From positions 1 to 40,739 of the forward strand of contig JAAYFS010000060.1 of the NCBI GenBank assembly GCA_012728115.1: a DNA stretch of 40,739 nt, given 5' to 3'. Origin of the DNA: Bacillota bacterium (GTDB lineage Bacteria; Bacillota; Limnochordia; Darwinibacteriales; JAAYFS01). Shown in pieces: positions 25,410-34,310 of this stretch. The translations under genes and the position numbers were made by a program. The notes below the pieces were generated by a model. That model was not told the origin of the DNA. It made no database searches and saw only the letters and a list, made by a program, of their open reading frames with translations. Positions within the stretch are counted from its first letter, which is position 1. The number at the start of each line of letters is the position of its first letter.

Positions 25410-27270
25410 CCCCACTAACTCCCTTTAATACGACTAGCAAAACATTTATATCAGCTGCCGTAACTCCTGGAATTCTAGATGCCTGTCCCAAGGATAATGG
25501 TTGAATCAGACTAAGTTTTTCCCTCGCTTCTGTTCGAAGTCCAGGGATCTTTCTATAATTCAATCCTCTTGGAATAAGCACGCGTTCTAATTGTTCAAAT
25601 TCCTCAATTTGTCGTTGCTGTCTTTCCACATAACCTTCAAATTTACATATGATTTCAACCTGCTCGATTTCTTCTTCATCTAGCGTTTCTAAATCAAAAA
25701 ACTCTACTAGATCATTATATGAGATCTCTGGTCTTCTTAAAATATCAAATAGTGAGACAGACTTCTTAAGATCGCCAGAACCCTTTTCGATTAGAAAACT
25801 ACGCACTTCCTCGGTAGGAGAGACAGTAGTTTCCCTTAGTCTCCGAAGTGTACGCTCAATATTATTTCTCTTTTTCTCAAAACGCGCATAGTACTCCTCT
25901 GAAATCAAACCTAATTGATGCCCGATCGGACGTAAACGCAAGTCAGCATTATCTTGTCTTAATAACAAACGATATTCAGCTCGCGAAGTCATCATTCGAT
26001 AGGGTTCGTCAGTTCCCTTGGTTACTAAATCATCGATCAACACTCCGATATATGCTTGTGACCGTTTAAGAACAAACTCATCTCTACCTAACACTTTATG
26101 CGCAGCGTTGATTCCAGCTATAATACCTTGGGCACCAGCCTCTTCGTAACCACTAGTTCCATTAATCTGTCCAGCAGTAAAGAGATTCTCGATAAGCTTG
26201 GTTTCGAGACTAAGTTTAACTTGCCATGGCAGGATAAAATCGTATTCTACAGCATATCCTGCTCGCATTATTTTCGCATTCTCTAATCCAGGAATTGTTC
26301 TTAAGATTAATTCCTGAACATCCTCTGGCATAGCAGTTGTTAATCCTAAACAGTACAATTCCTTTGTATATCTACCCTCGGGCTCTAAGAATATTTGATG
26401 ATCAACCTTATCAGGAAACCGAATTACTTTGCGATCGATCGATGGACAGAAACGTGGTCCTTTACCAGTAACTGAACCCGTCAGTATGGGTGAACGATGA
26501 AGGTTATCACGGATGACTTCCACAGTTTTTTCATTTGTTCTAGTATACCAACATGAAAGTTGTTCAACCTCAACTCGTTCCGAGTCGAAAGAAAAACGCC
26601 TGATTTTGGTATCACCTTTTTGCTCATTCAACTTGGAAAAATCTATTGAATCCGCGTGAAGACGGGGAGGGGTAGCTGTTTGGAATCGCGACATTTGAAA
26701 ACCAAGAGACTTTAAGTTCTCCGATAATTCGTTTGAAGCAGGTTCTCCGACTCTTCCGCCTGGATATCGGATATCCCCAAAGACAAGAACTCCTCCCAAG
26801 AAAGTTCCTGGTGCTAAAATAATAGCGTCGGCATGGTACTCTGTTCCATTCTTTGTTTTTACACCATAAGCCTTACCATCCGAAACCAATACTTCGGTTA
26901 CGAAACCTTGTCTTACATCAAGGTGCTTTAGCGATTGGAGAGCTAGGGTCATCTCGGCACGATATTTTATTTTATCTGCCTGAGCTCTTAGGGCATGAAC
27001 CGCTGGACCGCGGCTCTCGTTGAGAAGCCTTATATTAATAAAGGACTTATCAATTATTTTACCCATTATCCCACCTAAAGCATCAATTTCTCTCACTAAA
27101 TGGCTCTTGGCAGCTGGACCGCCAATCGCAGGATTACAGGATAATTGAGCTATGGTATCGATATTCATAGTTAGCAGGAGTGTACTTAATCGCATTTTCG
27201 CTGCTATCCAAGCAGCTTCACAACCAGCATGTCCAGCTCCCACGACGATTATTTGATATTTTTTTATCAT
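25390..27270 (-). CDS. mnmG: tRNA U34 5-carboxymethylaminomethyl modification enzyme MnmG, copy 1
   Basis: This is the first of two tandem MnmG genes and follows mnmE by 8 bases. From the ATG at 27270, behind AGGAAG, it is 626 aa. It has GAGHAGCEAA (11-20), the catalytic C45 in SCNPAIGGPAAKSHLVREID, a second cysteine in RFCPSIDRKV, and a complete carboxy-terminal domain ending in LSLGQASRIPGVTAADINVLL. Compared with copy 2 there is one extra residue in the loop after CNPAIGG (GGPAAKSHL against GGPAKANL). Its ATPPR replaces GTPPR. Both copies look functional, so they may have split roles, for example different tRNAs or partners. A pseudogene is unlikely. Confidence 0.92.
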   Translation of the reverse strand: MIKKYQIIVVGAGHAGCEAAWIAAKMRLSTLLLTMNIDTIAQLSCNPAIGGPAAKSHLVREIDALGGIMGKIIDKSFINIRLLNESRGPAVHALRAQADKIKYRAEMTLALQSLKHLDVRQGFVTEVLVSDGKAYGVKTKNGTEYHADAIILAPGTFLGGVLVFGDIRYPGGRVGEPASNELSENLKSLGFQMSRFQTATPPRLHADSIDFSKLNEQKGDTKIRRFSFDSERVEVEQLSCWYTRTNEKTVEVIRDNLHRSPILTGSVTGKGPRFCPSIDRKVIRFPDKVDHQIFLEPEGRYTKELYCLGLTTAMPEDVQELILRTIPGLENAKIMRAGYAVEYDFILPWQVKLSLETKLIENLFTAGQINGTSGYEEAGAQGIIAGINAAHKVLGRDEFVLKRSQAYIGVLIDDLVTKGTDEPYRMMTSRAEYRLLLRQDNADLRLRPIGHQLGLISEEYYARFEKKRNNIERTLRRLRETTVSPTEEVRSFLIEKGSGDLKKSVSLFDILRRPEISYNDLVEFFDLETLDEEEIEQVEIICKFEGYVERQQRQIEEFEQLERVLIPRGLNYRKIPGLRTEAREKLSLIQPLSLGQASRIPGVTAADINVLLVVLKGVSGDVSTGA

Positions 27271-27278
27271 CTTACTTC

Positions 27279-28658
27279 CTACTTTCCAATACAAAATTGG
27301 CTAAAGATCTGTTCAATAATGTTGTCACGCACTGTTTCTCCCGTAATCTCTCCTAAACTTTCTAGTGCTCCATACAAACCAATCGAAACTAAATCGACTG
27401 GATAACCTTCATTAACAGTATTTAAAGCTTGTTTTAAGTCTTGTAATGCTTGTTCTAAGGCATGTTTATGTCTAGTACGAGTAACAATACCTGATTCTCT
27501 GCTACGCATTATACCTGAACTAACAAAGCTAATCATCGCTTCGATCAATGGGTCAATATCCCCACTCAATAAGGAGGTTTCAACAATTCTTGTTTCCCCA
27601 ATATCACTTAACTCTTTAATTTCCCAAGCACGTGGTAAATCAAGTTTATTAATCACAATAATTCGTTTTTTATTTTTAGTAGCTTCGAGAATTTGAAAAT
27701 CCTCTTCACTTAGAGGGATACTGGCATCAAGCAAGAACACGATTAAATCAGCCTCATCTAATGCTTTTAATGAGCGTTCAACACCAAGTTGTTCAACATA
27801 ATCACCAGTTTCTCTAATGCCTGCTGTATCCAGTATTCGAAAGGGTATTCCCTGCAAATTTAAGACTTCTTCGATCACATCCCTAGTAGTTCCAGGAATA
27901 TCGGTGACTAATGCTCGATTTTCATTCAATAACTTATTCAATAAACTAGATTTTCCTACATTTGGCTTTCCTGTAATTACAGTCTTAATACCTTCACGCA
28001 ACACTTTGCCATCATCAGCAGTTTTTAAAAGCTTAATAACTTGCTCCTGAACAGAGCTAATAACGTCAGCCATTTCCATAACTTCCACTTCGGGAATATC
28101 GTCTTCAGGAAAATCTATCGATGCTTCGATTCTAGTAACCAGCTGATAAAGTTCATCTCGGAGCGATTGGATCCTTTTGCTCAGACTACCTTCTAGCTGA
28201 TCGATTGCCACTTCTAAACTTAAATCGGTTTTCGACCTAATAACATCAATTACTGCTTCTGCCTGACTTAGATCGATTCTGCCATTTAAGAAAGCTCTTT
28301 TAGTGAATTCCCCAGGCTCAGCCAATCGAGCACCTTGATTTAATAAAAGTTCCAATACCCTTTGTAAGACAATTATTCCGCCATGACATTGAAATTCAAC
28401 AACATCTTCACCAGTAAAAGAACGAGGACCTCTCATAACTAGTACTAGTGCCTCATCAATAATACGCTTTGATTCTGGATCAAAAACTTTGCCCAGTTTT
28501 ACTCGATGAGTTGGAACATTTTTTAAACTTCCTTCTCTAAATGGTTTAAACACTCTATCAGCAATCGATATTGATTCGCTTCCACTTAAGCGTACGATCC
28601 CAATCCCAGCTTCTCCTAATGCAGTTGAAATTGCAGCAATTGTATCATCGCGTAACAT
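27279..28658 (-). CDS. mnmE: tRNA modification GTPase MnmE
   Basis: MnmE is the folate-binding GTPase partner of MnmG. The 459-aa protein has the amino-terminal folate domain, a helical domain split around the G domain, G1 GKPNVGKSSLLNKL, G2 DIPGTTRD, G3 DTAGIRE, NKLD, and the catalytic carboxy-terminal CIGK. I chose the second ATG (28658), which sits 7 bases after GGAGG; the first ATG (28664) is too close. It opens the mnmE-mnmG-mnmG-rsmG operon, behind the jag terminator. Confidence 0.95.
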   Translation of the reverse strand: MLRDDTIAAISTALGEAGIGIVRLSGSESISIADRVFKPFREGSLKNVPTHRVKLGKVFDPESKRIIDEALVLVMRGPRSFTGEDVVEFQCHGGIIVLQRVLELLLNQGARLAEPGEFTKRAFLNGRIDLSQAEAVIDVIRSKTDLSLEVAIDQLEGSLSKRIQSLRDELYQLVTRIEASIDFPEDDIPEVEVMEMADVISSVQEQVIKLLKTADDGKVLREGIKTVITGKPNVGKSSLLNKLLNENRALVTDIPGTTRDVIEEVLNLQGIPFRILDTAGIRETGDYVEQLGVERSLKALDEADLIVFLLDASIPLSEEDFQILEATKNKKRIIVINKLDLPRAWEIKELSDIGETRIVETSLLSGDIDPLIEAMISFVSSGIMRSRESGIVTRTRHKHALEQALQDLKQALNTVNEGYPVDLVSIGLYGALESLGEITGETVRDNIIEQIFSQFCIGK

Positions 28659-28673
28659 TTTCATTCCTCCAAT

Positions 28674-28703
28674 AAAAAAAGCGCACCAAATGGCACGCCT
28701 TTT
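28674..28703 (-). terminator. Terminator after jag
   Basis: On the minus strand AAAAGGCGTGCC-ATTT-GGTGCGCTTTTTTT folds into a stem of about 11 pairs (with G:U pairs) plus a T-run. It overlaps the jag stop and ends the rpmH-jag group. Confidence 0.88.
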
Positions 28704-29331
28704 ACTTCTTAGGACTTATTATCACTCGGCGGAAGGGTTCTTTACCCTCACTATGCGTTTCAAGGTCGTCAAACTCTTGAAGCTGACTATGAATGATTCT
28801 GCGCTCGAGTGCATTCATTGGATCTAAAGCTACTCGGCGTCCAGTTGTTTGAACCTTGTATGCCATTCTTCTAGCCAAAGCTCTTAAGGTTTGCTCACGT
28901 CGATATCTATATCCTTCAATATCGATAACAACTCTTATCCATTCTCCGCCTTCACGATTAACTACTAAACCAGTTAGATATTGAAGTGCATCCAAAGTCT
29001 GTCCACGCCGTCCAATCATAAAGCCTAGGTTTTCACCACTAATATCAACAAAGACGCACCCTTCATCGCTACGAACCTTTACTTGAGCTTCGATATTCAT
29101 TTTTTCCAAAAGTCGATTTAAATAATCCTTAGCGACAACTACTTTCCATTCAATCGTTGGCTTTCTTTCAACAAATACCCTCGCTTGTTTCGAACCTAAA
29201 ATTCCAAAAAGACCTTTGTTTCCTTCTTCAATAATATTTATCTCAACCTGATCACGAGTTGTATTCAACTTAATTAAAGCTTCTTGAATAGCCTCTTCAA
29301 CAGTTCTCCCACAAACCTCTATATCTTTCAT
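28702..29331 (-). CDS. jag: RNA-binding protein Jag/KhpB
   Basis: The 209-aa protein has a Jag-N domain (1-52, EVCGRTVEEAIQEALIKLNT), a KH domain with the loop MIGRRGQTLDALQYL, and an R3H domain (RYRREQTLRALARRMAYKV) ending in a basic tail. Jag/KhpB binds RNA, often with KhpA, and affects cell division and envelope growth. It overlaps the yidC stop by 4 bases and is preceded by AAGGAGG. Confidence 0.94.
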   Translation of the reverse strand: MKDIEVCGRTVEEAIQEALIKLNTTRDQVEINIIEEGNKGLFGILGSKQARVFVERKPTIEWKVVVAKDYLNRLLEKMNIEAQVKVRSDEGCVFVDISGENLGFMIGRRGQTLDALQYLTGLVVNREGGEWIRVVIDIEGYRYRREQTLRALARRMAYKVQTTGRRVALDPMNALERRIIHSQLQEFDDLETHSEGKEPFRRVIISPKK

Positions 29332-30017
29332 TTTGTTTGGCCTCCTTGTTGCTGATAAGGAAACTGTTTGTTAATCCAGTATTGTTGCGCAATCGAAATA
29401 ATATTACCTACAATCCAGTAAATAATTAATCCTACTGAGAATCTAAAACTTAAAACCCCGATCATAATCGGCATTATCATCATCATTCCTCGTTGCGACG
29501 GATCAGTAGTACTCATGCTCATTTGCAAGTATGTCGTCAATGCAGCCAATAGTGGAAGTAATATACCTAATAATAATGAAAGTACAGGAATAGATGCAAG
29601 GGGTCCACTAATATCCATAACCGTCGAATTGATAGTCCAAATACCCAAAAACTTAGCAGCTTCAGCGTTTTCACCAAAACTTTGTAATGCTCTTAAAAAC
29701 CCAAACAGAATTGGAAACTGAAGCAATACGGGTAAACATCCCCCTAAAGGATTCAGATTGTGTTCTTTATAAAACTCCCCTAGCCGAATGTTTAGCTCCT
29801 TAGGATCATCTTTATGTTTTTCTTGAATTTCTTGAATTTTAGGCTGTAAAGCTCGCATAGCTGCCATGCTTTTGTTTGACTTTAAAGTTAATGGAAATAA
29901 AACAATCTTTGATAGAATTGTTACTAGAATAATTGCAAGCCCGTAATTGTTTGTTACTTCAACTATTACATTTAGTAACGCTAAAATACCTTTCGCTAGT
30001 AAATCTATTATTCCCAA
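29328..30017 (-). CDS. yidC: Membrane protein insertase YidC (Oxa1 family)
   Basis: YidC inserts proteins into the cytoplasmic membrane. The 229-aa protein is short and has no lipoprotein signal, unlike Bacillus SpoIIIJ. It keeps the five-segment core: YGLAIILVTILSKIVLFPLT, the coiled-coil loop PKIQEIQEKHKDDPKELN, then NPLGGCLPVLLQFPILFGF and the last two helices. The start is a TTG at 30017 after AGGAGG. It sits between yidD and jag as usual. Confidence 0.94.
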   Translation of the reverse strand: MGIIDLLAKGILALLNVIVEVTNNYGLAIILVTILSKIVLFPLTLKSNKSMAAMRALQPKIQEIQEKHKDDPKELNIRLGEFYKEHNLNPLGGCLPVLLQFPILFGFLRALQSFGENAEAAKFLGIWTINSTVMDISGPLASIPVLSLLLGILLPLLAALTTYLQMSMSTTDPSQRGMMMIMPIMIGVLSFRFSVGLIIYWIVGNIISIAQQYWINKQFPYQQQGGQTK

Positions 30018-30049
30018 TCTAAATCCTCCTATCGCCGATCAACTACACC

Positions 30050-30289
30050 TTAAGGTACTGGATCATAACCCCCTGGATGCCAAGGATGACACTTTAGGAT
30101 CCTTAAAATCGATAACCAAATTCCTTTAACTCCGTAGCGCATCGTTGCTTCTTTCGCATATTGTGAGCATGTTGGAAAAAACCTGCATCGTCGCGGCAGG
30201 AAAGGGGAGATACATCTTTGGTAAATTGAAATCAATGCCATAAACACCTTTACCAAAATAGTATTAATAATCGAGCCCACAACATTCAT
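30050..30289 (-). CDS. yidD: Membrane protein insertion efficiency factor YidD
   Basis: The 79-aa protein has the family core [20 protein letters not shown], then QYAKEAT and [13 protein letters not shown]. It starts within the end of rnpA. YidD helps YidC-dependent insertion at the inner membrane. Confidence 0.95.
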   Translation of the reverse strand: MNVVGSIINTILVKVFMALISIYQRCISPFLPRRCRFFPTCSQYAKEATMRYGVKGIWLSILRILKCHPWHPGGYDPVP

Positions 30290-30630
30290 CGGCTATTATT
30301 CTCCTCGATTAAATGTGATCCCTGCATAATTCGGAAAAGATCTTCTTTTAAATCGGCAAACGACGCTTCTTTTGAACTGTGTTTTGCACTAATTAAGATA
30401 TAGTATCCAGCTTTTAAATCTTTACTAAATAGTCTAACTATTTCTTTTAGACGCCTTCTGACTTTGTTCCTGGTGACCGCTTTTCCTACTTTTTTACTAA
30501 CAGAATATCCAATATAGATAGATTCGTCATCGTAAGCTAAGAAATGGAGGGCTAAATACTTTCCATACCTTAAACGTCCCCGTTTTATCACCCTACGAAA
30601 ATCGTCAGGTTTGGTCATTCTCTTAATCAT
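30286..30630 (-). CDS. rnpA: Ribonuclease P protein component
   Basis: RnpA is the protein cofactor of RNase P, which matures the 5' ends of tRNAs. The 114-aa protein, from the ATG at 30630 behind GTAGGAGGAG, has [20 protein letters not shown] and the basic [20 protein letters not shown] core. A longer frame starting at 30687 lacks an RBS and runs into the hairpin between rpmH and rnpA, so it is rejected. The stop overlaps yidD. Confidence 0.94.
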   Translation of the reverse strand: MIKRMTKPDDFRRVIKRGRLRYGKYLALHFLAYDDESIYIGYSVSKKVGKAVTRNKVRRRLKEIVRLFSKDLKAGYYILISAKHSSKEASFADLKEDLFRIMQGSHLIEENNSR

Positions 30631-30684
30631 CCCAGCTCCTCCTACAATTAAAGGCAACAAACTCCAAGAAAAATGGAAATACAG

Positions 30685-30708
30685 CAAGACCCAGGTGACT
30701 GGGTCTTG
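30685..30708 (-). other. Perfect 10-bp hairpin between rpmH and rnpA
   Basis: CAAGACCCAG (30685-30694) and CTGGGTCTTG (30699-30708) enclose GTGA. It lies in the rpmH-rnpA gap, minus strand, without a T-tract. It may be a partial terminator or an RNA processing site that sets the high L34 to low RnpA ratio. The rest of the gap (30709-30807) is AT-rich and featureless. Confidence 0.6.
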
Positions 30709-30807
30709 GATACCAATACTTTCAATACCTTAATATTTCCAAATATAGTAAAAATTATTATCGTCTCAATCCATCTATTTGCATATCGTCGTTAGTATTA
30801 GCAATCT

Positions 30808-30942
30808 CTATGCGGTAAGGCGCTTCCTTCCCTTCCTTCTCCTCTGAGCTACTACTCGACGACCACCAGGTGTGCGCATCCTTGTCAAGAATCCGTGTAG
30901 CCTTTTACGAATACGTTTCTTAGGCTGATAAGTCCTTTTCAC
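30808..30942 (-). CDS. rpmH: 50S ribosomal protein L34
   Basis: This 44-aa, very basic protein reads [20 protein letters not shown], then [21 protein letters not shown], which is unmistakable L34. I chose the GTG at 30942, 8 bases after GGAGG; a TTG one codon earlier is possible. It has a strong promoter upstream and starts the rpmH-rnpA-yidD-yidC-jag group, divergent from dnaA. Confidence 0.97.
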   Translation of the reverse strand: MKRTYQPKKRIRKRLHGFLTRMRTPGGRRVVAQRRRKGRKRLTA

Positions 30943-30981
30943 CAAAATGACCTCCTTCCGTCCATTCAATCATGCCTTTTG

Positions 30982-31011
30982 ATTATATCTGATCCAAAAA
31001 TTGATTGTCAA
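30982..31011 (-). promoter_or_regulatory. rpmH promoter
   Basis: On the minus strand TTGACA (31011-31006), an 18-base spacer and TATAAT (30987-30982) are perfect SigA hexamers, about 40 bases before the rpmH start. Confidence 0.9.
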
Positions 31012-31042
31012 CCCACCACAGCTATATCAACGTTATTAACAT

Positions 31043-31509
31043 TTATCCACAAAGAAATATCCCCAATTATGTCCCAAAAATTGGATAACAAGATCCCATC
31101 TAAAAAATTTTCCCGATTCTAAAGGATCCCAGCTATCCACAACGTGTGAATAACTTTGGGGATAACTCTGTTTTTAGGCTGTTGTGGAAAAGTTCTAAAT
31201 CACCGATGAATACTAATTTCGAGAAAGTCCTTCAAAATCAGATCCGATTTTATTTTTTTCCAACAAATTTACATGTGGACAAATGTGTGGGTTATTTATT
31301 TTTCCACTCTGGGTAACTCGCTTTTTTTGTTAATATCTTTTTCTGTGGATAACCTGTTACTTATGTGGATAACTTACAAAACTATTGCTACTCCTGTATT
31401 TTTTAGTTTGATAATTTGTGTAAAACTCTGGGATTTATTTCTGAAAAAGATCGAGATTCTCGAAATAAGTTATCAACAGTTAGATTTAAAAGCAGGAACC
31501 TGTGGATTA
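31043..31509. other. oriC: oriC, upstream DnaA-box cluster
   Basis: The 611-base gap between rpmH and dnaA holds a cluster of DnaA boxes. Perfect boxes are TTATCCACA at 31043-31051 and TGTGGATAA at 31344-31352 and 31364-31372. One-mismatch boxes are at 31133-31141, 31145-31153 (TGTGAATAA), 31157-31165, 31274-31282, 31470-31478 and 31501-31509. The stretch 31240-31340 is very AT-rich. The boxes nearest dnaA probably also autoregulate it. I could not settle on a dnaA promoter. No believable gene lies in this gap. Confidence 0.92.
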
Positions 31510-31553
31510 TTTAACGAATTGAGTAAGTCACAGAATGATCAGGAGGCGTAGTA

Positions 31554-32936
31554 ATGATCGATCATGATGCAATTTGGACCGAAGTCCTTGATATAATGGC
31601 CAGCGAATTATCGGGATCATCTTTAACTGGATTTCAAACTTGGCTGAAACAGGCTAAATCTCAGAAGATTGAAGGCAATGTACTTTACATAGAAGTACCA
31701 AATGAAGTTACAAAAGACTGGGTGGAAGCTCGTTACTCAGTTTCATTACAAAGAACTTTGCGCAGAGTGGTTAATCAAAACCTAGAGCTGCGTTTTGTTG
31801 TTGTTAATAAGCCTGTTTCTTCTGAAGTGGAACCTGAAAAGGATCAAAAGGCGTCGTTGACGCGCCCGCAAAAAGAAAAGCCTAGTAATTCCAGTAATGA
31901 TGATTCGATGTCAAGCTTACTGAACCCTAAGTATACGTTTGAAACATTCGTGGTAGGCGCTGGTAATCGTTTTGCTCATGCCGCTTCGCTAGCAGTTGCC
32001 GAGTCCCCGTCAAGAGCATATAATCCTTTATTTATCTATGGTGGAGTAGGACTTGGCAAAACACATCTGATGCACGCTATTGGCCATTATGCACTAGAGC
32101 AAAATCCGAATATCAAAATAATGTATGTTTCTTCTGAGACCTTTACTAACGATCTGATAAACGCTATTGGGCAAAAATCGATGGTGGAATTTAGGAATAA
32201 ATATCGTAGTGTAGACATCCTTCTCATCGATGATATTCAATTTGTTGCTGGAAAAGAATCCACTCAGATTGAATTTTTCCACACCTTTAATTCTTTATAC
32301 GAGGCAAATAAGCAATTAATTATTTCCTCTGACCGCCCACCAAAAGAAATTCCTGCTTTAGAGGAACGATTGCGTAGCCGTTTTGAATGGGGTTTAATCA
32401 CCGATATACAGCCACCCGATCTTGAAACCCGGGTTGCTATTCTCAAAAAGAAAGCTGATTTGGAAAACATCGTTACCGATCCAGAAGTCCTAACATTTAT
32501 TGCAAAACAAGTTCAATCAAATATTCGAGAACTAGAAGGAGCTTTTACTAGAGTAGTAGCTTACGCAAACCTAAATAACGTACCTCTAACTATTGAAACA
32601 GCAATTAATGGGTTAAAAGACTTACTTGCTACCCAGAAGCAAAGGCCGATCACGATTGAGTTAATTCAACAAAAGGTTGCTGATTACTATGGAATTAAGA
32701 TAGCAGAAATGAAGTCAAAGAAACGTACCCGAGCCATAGCTTTTCCAAGGCAAATCGCTATGTATTTATGTAGAGAGTTAACGGACAATTCATTTCCGAA
32801 AATTGGGGAAGAATTTGGGGGACGTGATCACACTACCGTGATTCACGCTTGTGAAAAAATTCAAACCGATATTAAAAACGATCCCTCATTGCAGGTTTCA
32901 ATTAGAGAAATCGTTGATTCTATTCATCAGAACTAA
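31554..32936 (+). CDS. dnaA: Chromosomal replication initiator DnaA
   Basis: DnaA binds DnaA boxes and opens oriC. The 460-aa protein has domain I (1-80, ending near FVVVNK), a polar linker (85-122), and the AAA+ domain with Walker A GGVGLGKTH (163-171) and Walker B ILLIDDIQF (222-230). The carboxy-terminal DNA-binding domain carries the signature GGRDHTTVIHACEKI. ATG at 31554 follows AGGAGGCG. DnaA boxes flank it on both sides, as in the Bacillus bipartite origin. Confidence 0.98.
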   Translation: MIDHDAIWTEVLDIMASELSGSSLTGFQTWLKQAKSQKIEGNVLYIEVPNEVTKDWVEARYSVSLQRTLRRVVNQNLELRFVVVNKPVSSEVEPEKDQKASLTRPQKEKPSNSSNDDSMSSLLNPKYTFETFVVGAGNRFAHAASLAVAESPSRAYNPLFIYGGVGLGKTHLMHAIGHYALEQNPNIKIMYVSSETFTNDLINAIGQKSMVEFRNKYRSVDILLIDDIQFVAGKESTQIEFFHTFNSLYEANKQLIISSDRPPKEIPALEERLRSRFEWGLITDIQPPDLETRVAILKKKADLENIVTDPEVLTFIAKQVQSNIRELEGAFTRVVAYANLNNVPLTIETAINGLKDLLATQKQRPITIELIQQKVADYYGIKIAEMKSKKRTRAIAFPRQIAMYLCRELTDNSFPKIGEEFGGRDHTTVIHACEKIQTDIKNDPSLQVSIREIVDSIHQN

Positions 32937-32943
32937 TTTTATC

Positions 32944-33127
32944 AGTGGATAAAACCTTGAAGAACTGTTGATTTGTTGTGATCTAATTTTTGTCGAAAAA
33001 AGACAACTGTGAATTCTGTGGATAACTTTTATGTTTTATAAACACGTTATTAAAACGGCAAAACACCCTCTTGAAGGCAAACTTATGCTTATCCACAAAT
33101 CCACACGCACTACTATTACTACTACTA
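32944..33127. other. oriC: oriC, downstream boxes and DnaA-trio unwinding element
   Basis: The dnaA-dnaN gap has DnaA boxes at 32944-32952 (one mismatch), 33017-33025 (perfect TGTGGATAA) and 33089-33097 (perfect TTATCCACA). Next comes a weak tandem box AAATCCACA (33097-33105) and the GC-richer CCACACGC. Then 33110-33127 reads CTA CTA TTA CTA CTA CTA, so the bottom strand is 3'-GAT GAT AAT GAT GAT GAT-5'. This is six DnaA-trios followed by AT-rich sequence, the layout of the bacterial basal unwinding system described in Bacillus. Strand opening should start here. Confidence 0.88.
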
Positions 33128-33188
33128 CAAATTCCTTTTTTAAAACTGGAAATTTAAGATTGTATAATCTTCCACAGGAGGTATATTT

Positions 33189-34289
33189 ATGCATTTTATA
33201 TGTTCAAAGAAAGATCTTGTCCAAGGGTTACACATTATTGAACGGGCAATCGCATCAAATGATACAATTCAAATTCTTACTGGAATTAACATTGAAGCAT
33301 CCAGGGATGAGATCACTCTTACTGCTAGTAACCTCGAATTAACTATTCAAACCAAGATTCAAGGAAATACTATTTTAGAAGGAAATTTTATCTGTGATGG
33401 AAAACTCCCCTCAATAATACGGAAATTACCAGATGGGAATGTTACAATAGAAGTTAAAAATTCAAAAGTTCATATCACAGCAGAAAACATCGAGTTTGCA
33501 ATTAATTGCTTTAATCCTGAAGAAGAATTTCCCGTGGTTCCTGAATTAATAAATCCATTAGCTGAAATAGCCAGCGATTTACTTACTAAAATGATCAAAA
33601 ATACTGTTTTTGCTACAGTTAACGACGATACCAGGCCTTATTTATCGAGTGTCTTATTCGAGTTTAAAAAACCAATCCTCAAGTTAGTCGCAACTGATGC
33701 CAATAGATTATCTTTATACCAGACAGATTTAGAGAAAATCTATTCTGCTGATGTTGATCTTTTGGTTCCTAACAAAAATCTAAATGAACTATTACGGATT
33801 CTTCCTAACGATAAAGAAGTTGAAGTAATACTTTACCATCTTGAGGAGCAATTGGTATTTAAATTCGAACAAACTATTCTTTCAACAAGATTAGTTAATG
33901 CTCAATTTCCTAATTATCAGGCCATCATACCTTCGGAACAACCAATAAACGTTACACTAGTAAAAGATGCCTTGGAAAATGCCATGGAAAGAGCGATCCT
34001 CTTTGATAAAAAAGGAACCCTCCCTGTGATTTTCAAAGCTGAGAAAGGAATATTAGAGCTTCAAACTCCGCCATCTGATGTAGAACAATATTGCGAATCG
34101 ATTCCTGTTGAACACAGTGGAGGAGATGGAAAAGCAGCCTATTCTCCGAAATTTATTCTTGAAATGCTAAAGGCTTCTGATGCAGAAATGGTTACCTTTG
34201 AATTTAATTCTGATCTCCGTCAAGCTTTGCTTAGACCAGCTGATCACAAGAACCATTTGTACATCATTATGCCGATCTATATCAATTAG
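33189..34289 (+). CDS. dnaN: DNA polymerase III sliding clamp (beta subunit)
   Basis: DnaN encircles DNA and tethers the replicative polymerase. The 366-aa protein has the usual three repeated domains, beginning MHFICSKKDLVQGLHIIERA, with GRLPSIIRKLP-like GKLPSIIRKLP in domain 1. It ends NHLYIIMPIYIN, which matches the MPxxx end of clamps. The start follows AGGAGGTATATTT. Confidence 0.96.
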   Translation: MHFICSKKDLVQGLHIIERAIASNDTIQILTGINIEASRDEITLTASNLELTIQTKIQGNTILEGNFICDGKLPSIIRKLPDGNVTIEVKNSKVHITAENIEFAINCFNPEEEFPVVPELINPLAEIASDLLTKMIKNTVFATVNDDTRPYLSSVLFEFKKPILKLVATDANRLSLYQTDLEKIYSADVDLLVPNKNLNELLRILPNDKEVEVILYHLEEQLVFKFEQTILSTRLVNAQFPNYQAIIPSEQPINVTLVKDALENAMERAILFDKKGTLPVIFKAEKGILELQTPPSDVEQYCESIPVEHSGGDGKAAYSPKFILEMLKASDAEMVTFEFNSDLRQALLRPADHKNHLYIIMPIYIN

Positions 34290-34310
34290 CGAAAGCTAAA
34301 GAGGTGAACA

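Noticed and set aside
31273-31551. 92-codon open frame in the rpmH-dnaA gap
   Set aside because: It runs through DnaA boxes and AT-rich origin sequence, has no RBS at its start and no recognisable protein features.
32426-32435. AACCCGGGTT palindrome in dnaA as a Noc site
   Set aside because: It shares only the CCCGGG core and differs from the NBS in its outer bases.
33031-33342. 103-codon open frame across the dnaA-dnaN gap
   Set aside because: It overlaps the unwinding element and the start of dnaN in another frame and has no RBS.
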